Of a stretch of 64,000 nt of DNA, positions 41,370-49,931 are shown in pieces. Under the pieces are notes generated by a model, which saw nothing but the letters and a program-made list of their open reading frames with translations, searched no databases and was not told the DNA's origin. The stretch is from Leifsonia virtsii. Lineage in GTDB: Bacteria; Actinomycetota; Actinomycetes; Actinomycetales; Microbacteriaceae. How positions within the stretch are numbered: position 1 is the stretch's first letter; each line of letters opens with the position of its first letter. A program made the position numbers and the translations under genes. The stretch covers positions 1,173,268-1,237,267 of the forward strand of contig NZ_JAROCB010000001.1 in the NCBI RefSeq assembly GCF_030433675.1, read 5' to 3'.

Positions 41370-44300
41370 GCTCCTCCTCCCGCGCTGACCGCCGGCACCA
41401 GGTGGATGCGGTACTCGTACGACCCGTGCGGGTCGCGCTCGCCCAGGTCGACGACGCCCGCGAAGGTCGAGGCCGCCATCCCCTCAGCCGCCGCGGCCAC
41501 GCGCTCGCGCAGCCGCTCCAGCCGCTCCTCGTCGACGCGGTCCTGCGCGACCTCGCGGTAGCCCTTGCCGCGCACGCCCTTCGCGACGAACAGCAGCTTC
41601 GCTCCGCCGGAGGTCAGACCCTCCGCCTGCTCGATCGCACCGTGCTCCATCGCGAGCTGGTAGGCGCCCAGCTGCGCGTGCTGCTCCGCCTCCGCCGCCG
41701 TCGGCGTGCGGTTGCCGGTCTTCAGGTCGACGATGACCACCGTGCCGTCGGGCGTGCGCTCGACCCGGTCGATCGTGCCGCGCACCAGCGCGCGGCCGAT
41801 CCGGAGCTCGAAGGAGCCCTCCGAGCCGAGCAGGGTGCCGCCGGCGCGCTCGAAGTCGCGCAGGTACTCGGAGACGCCCGCGGTGAGCGTGCGGGTGCGC
41901 CGGCGCTCCTTCTCCTCCAGCCACGGCGACTCGAACGCCAGCTCGCCCCAGCGGCGCTCGATCCCCCGCCAGAGACGTTCGACGCTGAGGTCGCGGTCCT
42001 CGCTCGTGCTCGCCTCCTCCATGACCGCGTGCACGACGGTGCCGATGCCCGCGGCGAGCCCGCTCGGCGAGGCGGCCATGGTGTCGACGAACCAGGCGAG
42101 CGGCGACTTCTCGAAGGTCTCCAGCCGCGACGGCGAGACGCGCACGACCGCCTCCGGGTCGTCCAGATCGACGAGCGGGTCGGTGGTCGACGGTTCGAGC
42201 AGTCCGTACCAGGAGGACGGGTCGGCGCCCTCCACCTCGGCGTCCGCGAGCCGCGCGAGGGCCTCGGCGGCGTCCGGGGCTCCCGTGGTGACCAGCCGGC
42301 GGCGCAGCCGGCCGACCATGCCGCGCAGGGAGAGCGGATGGGCGCCGTCGTCGGCGTCGTCGACCGCGAGGTCGCCGGCGAGCCGGAGGAAGGGCGAGGG
42401 CTGCTCGTCGTCGTTCGCCGTCGCGGTGAGCAGCACCTGGCCGCGGGCGCGGGAGACGGCGAGGGCGAACATCCGGAGCTCGTCGCCCAGCACCTCGGCC
42501 CGGGCGTCCTCCGTCTCGGTGGTGCGGCCCTCGATCGCGTCGGCGAGCTCCTGCGGGTGGAGCAGGGAGCCGCGCAGCCGCAGGTTCGGCCAGACGCTCT
42601 CCTGGAGCCCTGCGACAGCGACGACCTCGAACTCGCGCCCGATCGCGGCGCTCGGCGTGCAGACGAGCACGGCGTCGCCTGCGGTGCCGGGGGCGAGCGT
42701 GTCCTCCGGGACTTCGGCGCCGAGCAGCTCGACGACGAAGTCGGCGGCCGGCCGTTCGGGGTAGCGCTCGACGAAACGGCGGGCCGCCGTGAACAGCGCG
42801 ACCACGCCGTCGAGATGGCGGTTGGCCTCGTCGGCGACGATTCCGGTGCGCTCCGAGTGCTCCAGCCAGCGCGAGGCCAGGCCGCTGCGCTCCCAGACGT
42901 GCCAGAGCAGCTCCTCGATGGAGGCGCCCTGAGCCGCCTTCTCGCGGCCGGAGCGCAGCGTCTCGGCCAGCCGGCCGGCGCGGCGCGCGGGGGCGGCGTC
43001 GATGGTGGCCAGGTGCGCAGGATGCTGCAGAGCCTCCACCAGCAGCTCGTCGCCCGGGCGGTTGCCGTCGCCCGAGAGCTCCTCCTGGCGCAGTGCGAGG
43101 CGCAGCCGGCGCAGGCTGACGCTGTCGAGCCCGCCGAACGGCCCGAGCAGCAGCTCGGTGGCGACGAGCGGCGTGAGCTCGACGGTGCCGAGCTGGACGC
43201 CCGCGACGGTGATCAGCTGCCGCGCCGCGAAGTCGTCGCGCAGCGGGCGGCCGGCGATGCTCGTCGTCGTCGGCACCTCCGCGACCGCGAGCGCCCGGGC
43301 GAGCGCGGGGACGTGGGCGCCGGAGCGGACGATCACGGCCATGTCGCTCCACGGGACGCCGTCGAGCAGGTGCCGCTCGCGCAGCTTGCGCGCCAGCCTC
43401 GATGCCTCGGCGGGGGCGGAGACGGCGACCAGGCGCACGACCTCGGGCGGGCGCCCGGCCGCAGCGTCGGAACCCGTCTCGGCGATGGGCTCCGGGCGCC
43501 CCGCGGCCGCCATCCGCTGCACGCCGGCCGCTGCGGCGCCGATGCGCTCCGTGGCCCGCGCGGTCAGCTCGCGCAGGGCGGGCGTCTGGCGGTGCGCGGT
43601 CGTGAGCACGAAGCGCGACACCGGCACGCCGAGCCGCGACTCCAGCTGGCCGAGCGCGGTCGCCTGCGCGCCGCGGAAGGTGGTGGACGCGACGTCCGGG
43701 TCGCCGAACGCGATCACCGCGACGCCGCGCTCGGCGAGGGCGCGCAGCAGCGCGAGGGTGGCGACCGTCGCCTCCTGCAGGTCGTCGACGAAGACCGCGC
43801 GCAGCCGGTCGAGCGAGCTGCCCTCCTGCACGACCGTCACCGCCGACGCGATGAGCTCGGCCGAATCGACGAAGCCGCCGCGGTAGCTGTCGACGACGAG
43901 CTGGTACTCGGCGATGAAGCGCGCAGCGGCGCGCCACTCGTCGTGGCCGGTGATCGCGCCGAGCTCCGAGAGCCGGGAGGGAGTGATCCCGCGCTCGGCG
44001 CAGCGCGCCATCAGCTCGCGCAGCTCGGTGCGGAAACCGCGGAGGGCGCGCACCTCGTCCACCAGCGGTTCCGGCCAGTGCGGACCCGTTCCGTCCTCCA
44101 TGTGGCCGCTGAGGAGCTCCGCGACTATCTGGTCCTGCTCGCCGCCGGTGAGCAGGCGCGGCGGCTCCGCGCCGAGGCGGCGCGCGCGCTCCCCCACCAG
44201 CTGGAACGCCAGGGAGGTCGCGGTGCGGGCGAGCGGGCCGTTCGTCGGCACTCCGAGGCGCAGCGCGATGCGGTCGCGCAGCGCCGTCGCGGCCGTGCGC

Positions 44301-44524
44301 GAGGCACTCAGGGCGAGCACCTCGTCCGTCGCGTAGCCGCGCTGCGCGACCCGCTCGGCGACGGCCTCGACGAGCACGGTCGTCTTGCCGGTGCCGGGCG
44401 CGCCGAGCACCGCGGCGGACGCGCCGTCGGCCAGCAGGAGCACCTCCGCCTGCGCCCCGTCGAGCTGCGGGACGCCGGCGGACGCGGCTCGTGCCGGTCG
44501 CATCCGGAAGCCTCGCGTCGTCAT
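41366..44524 (-). CDS. adnA: AdnA-like helicase-nuclease subunit
   Basis: 1052 residues from ATG 44524. N-terminal UvrD-like motor with Walker A VLGAPGTGKTTVLV and a divergent motif II (VFVDDLQEAT instead of DExQ), consistent with the AdnA motor being weaker; then motif VI ALAVSRARGQV. C-terminal nuclease: LVRGTIDRVE, VVIVDLKTGNR and QLGAYQLAM. With AdnB it forms the heterodimeric motor-nuclease that replaces RecBCD in actinobacteria. The start codon follows TAGCGT by 7 nt. Confidence 0.93.
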   Translation of the reverse strand: MTTRGFRMRPARAASAGVPQLDGAQAEVLLLADGASAAVLGAPGTGKTTVLVEAVAERVAQRGYATDEVLALSASRTAATALRDRIALRLGVPTNGPLARTATSLAFQLVGERARRLGAEPPRLLTGGEQDQIVAELLSGHMEDGTGPHWPEPLVDEVRALRGFRTELRELMARCAERGITPSRLSELGAITGHDEWRAAARFIAEYQLVVDSYRGGFVDSAELIASAVTVVQEGSSLDRLRAVFVDDLQEATVATLALLRALAERGVAVIAFGDPDVASTTFRGAQATALGQLESRLGVPVSRFVLTTAHRQTPALRELTARATERIGAAAAGVQRMAAAGRPEPIAETGSDAAAGRPPEVVRLVAVSAPAEASRLARKLRERHLLDGVPWSDMAVIVRSGAHVPALARALAVAEVPTTTSIAGRPLRDDFAARQLITVAGVQLGTVELTPLVATELLLGPFGGLDSVSLRRLRLALRQEELSGDGNRPGDELLVEALQHPAHLATIDAAPARRAGRLAETLRSGREKAAQGASIEELLWHVWERSGLASRWLEHSERTGIVADEANRHLDGVVALFTAARRFVERYPERPAADFVVELLGAEVPEDTLAPGTAGDAVLVCTPSAAIGREFEVVAVAGLQESVWPNLRLRGSLLHPQELADAIEGRTTETEDARAEVLGDELRMFALAVSRARGQVLLTATANDDEQPSPFLRLAGDLAVDDADDGAHPLSLRGMVGRLRRRLVTTGAPDAAEALARLADAEVEGADPSSWYGLLEPSTTDPLVDLDDPEAVVRVSPSRLETFEKSPLAWFVDTMAASPSGLAAGIGTVVHAVMEEASTSEDRDLSVERLWRGIERRWGELAFESPWLEEKERRRTRTLTAGVSEYLRDFERAGGTLLGSEGSFELRIGRALVRGTIDRVERTPDGTVVIVDLKTGNRTPTAAEAEQHAQLGAYQLAMEHGAIEQAEGLTSGGAKLLFVAKGVRGKGYREVAQDRVDEERLERLRERVAAAAEGMAASTFAGVVDLGERDPHGSYEYRIHLVPAVSAGGGA

Positions 44525-44531
44525 GGTTTTC

Positions 44532-44537
44532 ACGCTA
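44532..44537 (-). promoter_or_regulatory. -10-like TAGCGT for adnAB
   Basis: TAGCGT on the minus strand, 7 nt (gaaaacc) before ATG 44524. Confidence 0.5.
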
Positions 44538-44632
44538 TCGGCGTCCGCCGACAGAGAACGCGAGCGAGGGCCGCGAGCCGTGTGCCGTAGTCTGAACTCA
44601 CACCCGCCGGTCAGACTCGAAAGGCACCACAA

Positions 44633-44857
44633 GTGGAGATCCGCATCGGAATCGTCAACGCCCCTCGCGAGCTCAGCTTCGAGTCGTCGCAGTCCGCGGA
44701 GGAGCTCGCCGCCCAGGTCGAGGCCGGCCTCACCAGCGGCACCGGCGTCCTGAAGCTGACCGACGACAAGGGCCGTCTGTACGTCGTGCCCACCGCGGGC
44801 ATCGCGTACATCGAGATCGGCACCGAGGAATCGCGCCGCATCGGCTTCGTCGGCTAG
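44633..44857 (+). CDS. DUF3107 small conserved protein
   Basis: 74 residues from GTG 44633 with AAAGG upstream, hence a leadered message; TAGTCT at 44588-44593 is a candidate -10. DUF3107 (TB9.4-like in mycobacteria) is a short alpha-beta protein of unknown role. Sequence: EIRIGIVNAPRELSFESS, a helix EELAAQVEAGL, and strands VLKLTDDKGRLYVVP and IAYIEIG. Divergent from adnAB, a neighbourhood shared with mycobacteria. Confidence 0.92.
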   Translation: MEIRIGIVNAPRELSFESSQSAEELAAQVEAGLTSGTGVLKLTDDKGRLYVVPTAGIAYIEIGTEESRRIGFVG

Positions 44858-44860
44858 CCT
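44855..44860 (+). promoter_or_regulatory. -10-like TAGCCT for the gene at 44868
   Basis: TAGCCT includes the DUF3107 stop codon (TAG) and lies 7 nt before GTG 44868; a separate leaderless start for the second gene is possible. Confidence 0.4.
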
Positions 44861-44867
44861 CCCTCTC

Positions 44868-45170
44868 GTGGAACTGCTCTTCGTCGTCCTCGGCGGGGCC
44901 ATCATCGGCCTGGCCGGGCGCTACCTGCTGCCCAACCGCCACACGCACGGTTCTGTGCTGATCCCGGCCATCGGCGTCGCCGCGGCCTCCATCCTGTGGG
45001 TCGCCCTCACCTGGGCCGGCCTGAAGTGGGACGGCGGCTGGATCTGGTGGATCACGCTCCTCGGCACCGCCCTCGTGGTCGCCGTGGCCGACATCGTGAT
45101 CGGCCGTGTCCGCTCCACGGCCGACGACCGCATGCTGCACACGCTGGCCCGCGGAGCCGTCGTGCGCTGA
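44868..45170 (+). CDS. small membrane protein, three helices
   Basis: 100 residues. Hydrophobic segments at about 3-21 (LLFVVLGGAIIGLAGRYLL), 30-50 (LIPAIGVAAASILWVALTW) and 57-79 (GWIWWITLLGTALVVAVADI), then a basic tail (GRVRSTADDR). No family recognised. Only 10 bp from DUF3107 and probably expressed with it. Confidence 0.8.
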   Translation: MELLFVVLGGAIIGLAGRYLLPNRHTHGSVLIPAIGVAAASILWVALTWAGLKWDGGWIWWITLLGTALVVAVADIVIGRVRSTADDRMLHTLARGAVVR

Positions 45171-45177
45171 CCCCGTC

Positions 45178-45249
45178 CGCGACTGCGCCCGCTCGGTACG
45201 AATGCGGGTGCGCGCGCAGGCGCAGACGTTCCGAACCGGCGCACTCGCG
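45178..45249. repeat. long imperfect palindrome (family 3)
   Basis: Two 36-nt arms (45178-45213 and 45214-45249) with no loop match at 28 of 36 positions. It shares TGCGGGTGCGC and the outer CGCGA-TGCGCC with the palindrome at 27536-27607. Fills the gap between the membrane-protein gene and the opposing ferritin-like gene. Confidence 0.65.
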
Positions 45250-45260
45250 CGAGCCGGTGG

Positions 45261-45974
45261 TCAGGCCGTCAGGCCCAGGGCGTCCATCCGGCGCGTGTGC
45301 GCGGCGATCAGCTCCGTGAAGATCGGCTCGATCCGCTCCTCGTCGGTGGCGCGGTTGCCCGACAGGTGCAGCGCGGAGCGCGCGACCAGCAGGGTGTCGC
45401 CGACCAGACGGCGGCCCCACATCGCCAGGCGCGACGCGAGCTGCGGGTCGGCGGCGATCTCGCCGCGCAGCACCTCGAGCACGCCCTCCTGACCCGACTC
45501 AGAGCCGAGCAGGTGGGCGATCCGGGGCCCGACGTCGCCGGGGAGCCCGGCGGCCAGCCGGATGAAGAAGTCGTCGAGCAGCCCGCCGGTCACAAGGGCC
45601 GACAGCAGCGTCTCGCGCCAGTCGGAGCCGACGATCAGCACGCTGAAGCCCTCGATCTCGTCGGCGAACGGCTTCATGGCCTCCGCCGGGTCGTCCCCTC
45701 GGCGGCGCAGCTCCGCCACGATGCCCTGGTGCTTCGATAGCGCGTGGCCGGCCGCGGCCGAGATGAGGCTCTTCGCCCGCAGGTCCGCCGCCTCCGCGGC
45801 GACGCGCGACAGGGTCTCGAACTGCTCGAGCTGCAGATAGGCCGCCTGACCGAGGTACGGGACGGGCTCGGGCATCACCTCGTGCAGATCCACCCGCACT
45901 GTCGCGACCGGACGCCGCGGGGTCAGTCGCGGCAGCTCGACAGCGGGCCGTCTCCGGGTGAACCAAGTTGACAC
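45261..45974 (-). CDS. ferritin-like fold protein
   Basis: 237 residues from GTG 45974. Mostly helical: LGQAAYLQLEQFETLSRVAAEAADL, LISAAAGHALSKHQGIVAELRRRG and TLLSALVTGGLLDDFFIRLAAG resemble a ferritin-like four-helix bundle related to the MiaE hydroxylase fold. Candidate di-metal ligands (Glu in LEQFE, His in GHALSKHQ, Asp in LLDDFF) can be picked out but are not proven. Function unknown in actinobacteria; its place beside a DEAD-box helicase is conserved. Confidence 0.82.
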   Translation of the reverse strand: MSTWFTRRRPAVELPRLTPRRPVATVRVDLHEVMPEPVPYLGQAAYLQLEQFETLSRVAAEAADLRAKSLISAAAGHALSKHQGIVAELRRRGDDPAEAMKPFADEIEGFSVLIVGSDWRETLLSALVTGGLLDDFFIRLAAGLPGDVGPRIAHLLGSESGQEGVLEVLRGEIAADPQLASRLAMWGRRLVGDTLLVARSALHLSGNRATDEERIEPIFTELIAAHTRRMDALGLTA

Positions 45975-45981
45975 GCTCAGC

Positions 45982-45987
45982 AGTGTA
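45982..45987 (-). promoter_or_regulatory. -10-like TACACT for the ferritin-like gene
   Basis: TACACT on the minus strand, 7 nt (gctgagc) before GTG 45974. Confidence 0.5.
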
Positions 45988-46061
45988 TCGGGACCGTCCA
46001 GTAGGCTTGGAATGCCGTCGGCACAGGATCGACGGCCTCACGCCTGCGGAACGGACAGGGC

Positions 46062-47609
46062 GTGAACATTCCGACCGAATCGACAGGCAATCACCCAGTG
46101 ACTTTCTCAGAACTGAACATCGACCAGGACATGGTGGACGCGCTCGCGGCCAAGGGCATCATCGAGCCGTTCCCCATCCAGGCGCAGACCATCCCGCTGG
46201 CCCTCACCGGCCAGGACATCATCGGCCAGGCCAAGACCGGAACCGGCAAGACCTTCGGCTTCGGCCTCCCGCTCATCCAGCGGCTCGGCCCGGACCCGGA
46301 GCCCGGCGTGAAGGCACTCGTCGTCGTCCCGACCCGCGAGCTCGCCATCCAGGTCTACGAAGACCTCGAGCTCGCCGCGGCCGGCCGACCGACCTCCATC
46401 GCCAGCATCTACGGCGGCAAGGCCTACGAGGGCCAGATCGCGCAGCTGAAGGCCGGCGCGCAGATCGTCGTCGGCACCCCGGGCCGTCTGCTCGACCTCG
46501 CCGGTCAGCGCCTGCTGAACCTCGGCAACGTGCAGGAGATGGTGCTCGACGAGGCCGACAAGATGCTCGACCTCGGCTTCCTCGCCGACATCGAGAAGCT
46601 GTTCGCGCAGACGCCGGCCACCCGCCACACGATGCTGTTCTCGGCGACCATGCCCGGCCCGATCGTCGCGCTCGCCCGCCGCTTCATGACGCGCCCGGTG
46701 CACATCCGCGCGTCCGACCCGGACGAGGGCCAGATCCAGGCGAACATCAAGCACCTGATCTACCGCGCGCACTCGCTCGACAAGGACGAGGTCATCTCCC
46801 GCATCCTGCAGGCCGAGGGCCGCGGCAAGACCGTGATCTTCACCCGCACCAAGCGTGCCGCCGCGAAGCTCGTGGAGGAGCTGAACGACCGGGGCTTCAA
46901 CGCCGCGGCCGTGCACGGCGACCTCAACCAGGAGCAGCGCGAGCGCGCCATGGCCGCGTTCAAGGCGGGCAAGAAGGACATCCTGATCGCCACCGACGTC
47001 GCCGCCCGCGGCATCGACGTCGACGACGTGACGCACGTCATCAACCACACCATCCCGGACGACGAGAAGACGTACCTGCACCGCGCGGGCCGCACCGGCC
47101 GCGCCGGCAAGACCGGCATCGCCGTGACCTTCGTCGACTGGGAGGACCTGCACAAGTGGGCCCTCATCAACCGGGCGCTGGAGTTCGGGCAGCCGGAGCC
47201 GACCGAGACCTACTCGTCGTCGCCGCACCTCTACACCGACCTCGACATCCCGCAGGGCGTGAAGGGCCGCCTGAAGCCCACGCCCGCCGTGAAGCCGGCC
47301 GGCACCACGGGCAGCCAGTCCGCCCGCGGCGGCCGCAGCGACTCCACCGGTCCCGAGGGCGGCGAGCGCTCGGGCAGCCGCCGTCGCCGCCGCACCCGCG
47401 GCGGGTCCGGTGAGGGCGGCGCGCAGCACGCCACGACCGACGGCGTTGCGACGTCCACGACCGCCGAGGGCTCCGAGGGCGGCGAGCCGAAGGCTCCCGC
47501 CGCCGGCACGCACGACGGCGGCGGGTCGCAGCACCGCGACGGCAACAGCGCCCCGCGCCGCCGGCGTCGTCGCTCGCGCGGCGGCTCCCCCGCCACGCCG
47601 GCCAGCTGA
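46062..47609 (+). CDS. DEAD-box ATP-dependent RNA helicase
   Basis: 515 residues from GTG 46062 (GTG 46098, at TFSELNI, is an alternative). Q motif FPIQAQTIPLAL, Walker A AKTGTGKT (57-64), PTRELAIQ, TPGRLLDL, DEAD in VLDEADKML, SAT, then domain 2 with VIFTRTKRAA, ATDVAARGIDV and HRAGRTGRAG. The last 110 residues are low complexity with Arg clusters (RRRRRTRGG, RRRRRRSRGG), typical RNA-binding tails. RhlE/CsdA-like; probably acts in ribosome or mRNA remodelling at low temperature. Confidence 0.94.
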   Translation: MNIPTESTGNHPVTFSELNIDQDMVDALAAKGIIEPFPIQAQTIPLALTGQDIIGQAKTGTGKTFGFGLPLIQRLGPDPEPGVKALVVVPTRELAIQVYEDLELAAAGRPTSIASIYGGKAYEGQIAQLKAGAQIVVGTPGRLLDLAGQRLLNLGNVQEMVLDEADKMLDLGFLADIEKLFAQTPATRHTMLFSATMPGPIVALARRFMTRPVHIRASDPDEGQIQANIKHLIYRAHSLDKDEVISRILQAEGRGKTVIFTRTKRAAAKLVEELNDRGFNAAAVHGDLNQEQRERAMAAFKAGKKDILIATDVAARGIDVDDVTHVINHTIPDDEKTYLHRAGRTGRAGKTGIAVTFVDWEDLHKWALINRALEFGQPEPTETYSSSPHLYTDLDIPQGVKGRLKPTPAVKPAGTTGSQSARGGRSDSTGPEGGERSGSRRRRRTRGGSGEGGAQHATTDGVATSTTAEGSEGGEPKAPAAGTHDGGGSQHRDGNSAPRRRRRRSRGGSPATPAS

Positions 47610-47632
47610 CCCGGCCCCCCGCCACAAGCTGA

Positions 47633-47724
47633 CAGAGCCACACTCCGACAGAGCCACACCCCGACAGCTCCTGAGTCGTTCGACCGTTCCCCCCGGATCC
47701 GGTCGAAGAACTCAGGAGCTGTCG
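47633..47724. repeat. short tandem repeats and long hairpin between convergent genes
   Basis: Two 14-17 nt repeats containing GACAGAGCCACA (47633 and 47647) precede a hairpin with 25-nt arms: CGACAGCTCCTGAGT at 47662 onwards pairs with ACTCAGGAGCTGTCG ending 47724; two mismatches and a 13-nt loop. Likely shared terminator for the helicase and transglycosylase-like genes. Confidence 0.65.
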
Positions 47725-47749
47725 GCGTTGCGGCGGGGTCGCGTGCGGT

Positions 47750-48880
47750 TCAGTACCAGTGCGGGTCGCGCGCGAGCCACTTGCCGAGCGCGGTGCACGG
47801 CGAGCCGTACGCGCGGTTGATGTAGTCCAAGCCCCAGTTGATCTGGGTGTTGGCGTTCGTCATCCAGTCGGGCCCGGCGGTCGACATCTTGCTCGCCGGA
47901 AGGGACTGCGGGATCCCGTAGGCGCCGCTGGAGGTGTTGTACGCGTTCGCGCGCCATCCCGACTCGCCGTTCCACAGCCGGATGAGGCAGTCCATCTGGT
48001 CGCCGCCCCAGCCGTAAGCTCCGATCCGGCCGGCCGCGTACGCCTGGGCCGCCGCCGGGTCGACGTTCATGCCGGGCGGCGGCGCGAAGCTGTCGGCGCC
48101 TCCACCGCTGTTCGCCGCGGCCTCCGCGGCCTGCTGCGCGGCGACGCCCTCCGCATACTTCTGCTCGACCGATGCCTCGGTGTTCTTGAGGGTCGCCAGC
48201 TGCGCGTAGAGGGTGGTGGCGTGCTGCTTCTGGTCGGCGAGCTGCGCGTCGGCCGACTGCTTCGCCGCGACCGCGACGTCGTAGGCCTTCTTCGCGTCGG
48301 TGGCGAGCTGGTCGCGCACCTTCTGGGCCGTCGTGGCCTGTGCGCTGAGAGACGCTGCGAGGTTCTTCTGGGCACTCGCCTGCGCGTACAGGGAGCTCGC
48401 CCGCTCCCCCAGCCGCGACAGCGCGCCCAACTGGTACAGGAGCGAGTCCGACTTCTGCGCCGTCGGGCTGAGGAACAGCCGCACCGAGACGGTGGAGCTG
48501 CCGGAGCGGGTGAGCTGCTCGGCGAGCGCGCCGCTCTGCGACTTGAGCTCGTCGGCCTTCGCCGAGGCCTCGGTGGCGCGCGTGGCGAGGTCGTCGGCTT
48601 TCTGCGTGGCCGCCTGCAGCGCCGTCTCCGCCTGCCCGTACTCGGCGAACCGCTTCACGGCCAGGTCGCCCGCAGCGTTCGCAGCGGTCTGCAGCGCCGT
48701 CAGGATGCCGTTGATCCGGTCCACCTCGGCCTGCGCCGCCGCCGCGTTGCTCTTGGCGGCCTGCACGTCGTCCCAGGACGGATACGACGGATCGGCCTGC
48801 GCGGGGGCCAGCCCCGCCGAGAGGACCAGGGTCGCCGCCAGGGCGGCCGCGACCGCCGAGCCTCGCCAGAACCGTCTCAC
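47750..48880 (-). CDS. secreted coiled-coil protein with lytic transglycosylase-like end
   Basis: 376 residues from GTG 48880. Signal peptide 1-29 (VAAALAATLVLSAGLAPAQA). Residues 35-265 are Ala/Gln/Lys-rich coiled coil (KSNAAAAQAEVDRINGIL, KADDLATRATEASAKADEL), as in NlpC/RipA-type cell-wall proteins. Residues 285-376 resemble the SLT-type domain of actinobacterial resuscitation-like enzymes: CLIRLWNGESGWRANAYN with the catalytic-type Glu, GAYGIPQSLPASKM, and NWGLDYINRAYGSPCTA. Probable peptidoglycan-cleaving enzyme at the septum or wall; activity not proven. Confidence 0.88.
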   Translation of the reverse strand: MRRFWRGSAVAAALAATLVLSAGLAPAQADPSYPSWDDVQAAKSNAAAAQAEVDRINGILTALQTAANAAGDLAVKRFAEYGQAETALQAATQKADDLATRATEASAKADELKSQSGALAEQLTRSGSSTVSVRLFLSPTAQKSDSLLYQLGALSRLGERASSLYAQASAQKNLAASLSAQATTAQKVRDQLATDAKKAYDVAVAAKQSADAQLADQKQHATTLYAQLATLKNTEASVEQKYAEGVAAQQAAEAAANSGGGADSFAPPPGMNVDPAAAQAYAAGRIGAYGWGGDQMDCLIRLWNGESGWRANAYNTSSGAYGIPQSLPASKMSTAGPDWMTNANTQINWGLDYINRAYGSPCTALGKWLARDPHWY

Positions 48881-49003
48881 TCACGCACCTCGCTTCCCGA
48901 TCCCCGGGCACCAGGCTACGTGCTGGTCGGCGCGGAGCCCGAAAGCGGCCAGCGCCTGTCGCGATCTCGTCCCGGGACCCGGATGCGGTGGTCCGGGAGG
49001 CGC

Positions 49004-49873
49004 TCAGGCGTAGAAGGGGGCCGCGCCCGTCGCCTCCGCGAGCATGGCGTCCACGACGGCCGGGTCTGTCGTGTTCTCGCCCAGCCGGTTCGGCTTGCCC
49101 GCGCCGTGGTAGTCGCTGGAGCCGGTGATGCGCAGTCCGTACCGGGTAGCGAGCTCGCGGAGCCGCGCGACGCCGTCCGGCGTGTTCTCGCGGTGGTCGA
49201 GCTCGAGCCCGAAGAGGCCGGCGTCGACCAGCCGGCGCAGCCGGTCCTCCGGGATGACGCGCGAGCGTCCGCCCGTCGCCGGGTGCGCCAGCACGGGCAG
49301 GCCGCCCGCACCGCGGATGAGCCGGACCCCGGTCAGCGGCTCGGGGGCGTAGTGTGGCTGGAAGTAGCCGCTCCGCCAGTGCAGGATGCCGGCGAATGCG
49401 GCGCTCCGGTCGGTGGCGAGCCCACGCGCGACGAGCGCGTCGGCGATGTGCGGGCGGCCCACCGTCGCCCCCTCCGTCGCCTGGGCGAGCACGTCGTCCC
49501 AGGTGATGTCGTAGTCCTCGGAGATGCGGCGCACCATGTCCTCCGCGCGCCGCATCCGGCCCTCCCGGATGCGCTTGGTCTCGGCGACCAGGGCGGCGTC
49601 CGTCGGGTCGAACAGATAGCCGAGCATGTGGACGCTGGCGAACTCGATGCGCGTCGACAGCTCCATGCCGGGGATCACGGTCACGCCGGAGCGCACCGCC
49701 TCGGCCGCGGCGTCCGCCCAGCCGGCGGTGGAGTCGTGGTCGGTCAGCGCCACCGTGCCGAGTCCCGCCGCGGCGGCCGACCGGACCAGCTCCGCCGGCG
49801 TCTCGGTGCCGTCGGAGACGCTCGAATGGGTGTGCAGGTCGACGGGACCACGGAACCGTCGCGCATCAGCCAT
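49004..49873 (-). CDS. PHP-domain phosphatase (3',5'-nucleoside bisphosphate type)
   Basis: 289 residues from ATG 49873, 7 nt after TAGGAT. PHP motifs: VDLHTHSSVSDG, VALTDHDST, PGMELST, VLAHPATGG and ITGSSDYHG. It resembles TrpH/YciV (RNase AM) enzymes that cleave 3',5'-bisphosphonucleotides or trim RNA 5' ends. Distinct from the PHP protein of the kinase operon at 24420-25205. Confidence 0.9.
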   Translation of the reverse strand: MADARRFRGPVDLHTHSSVSDGTETPAELVRSAAAAGLGTVALTDHDSTAGWADAAAEAVRSGVTVIPGMELSTRIEFASVHMLGYLFDPTDAALVAETKRIREGRMRRAEDMVRRISEDYDITWDDVLAQATEGATVGRPHIADALVARGLATDRSAAFAGILHWRSGYFQPHYAPEPLTGVRLIRGAGGLPVLAHPATGGRSRVIPEDRLRRLVDAGLFGLELDHRENTPDGVARLRELATRYGLRITGSSDYHGAGKPNRLGENTTDPAVVDAMLAEATGAAPFYA

Positions 49874-49880
49874 GCAGACC

Positions 49881-49886
49881 ATCCTA
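49881..49886 (-). promoter_or_regulatory. -10-like TAGGAT for the PHP gene
   Basis: TAGGAT on the minus strand, 7 nt (ggtctgc) before ATG 49873. Confidence 0.5.
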
Positions 49887-49931
49887 GGAGGGGCCCGGCG
49901 CGTGCGTCCGCCGGGTGGAAGAATGGACGCC

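Noticed and set aside
48881..49003. Riboswitch (c-di-AMP type) upstream of the transglycosylase-like gene
   Set aside because: The gap is 123 bp and GC-rich with some pairing, but I could not match the conserved ydaO core; not reported.
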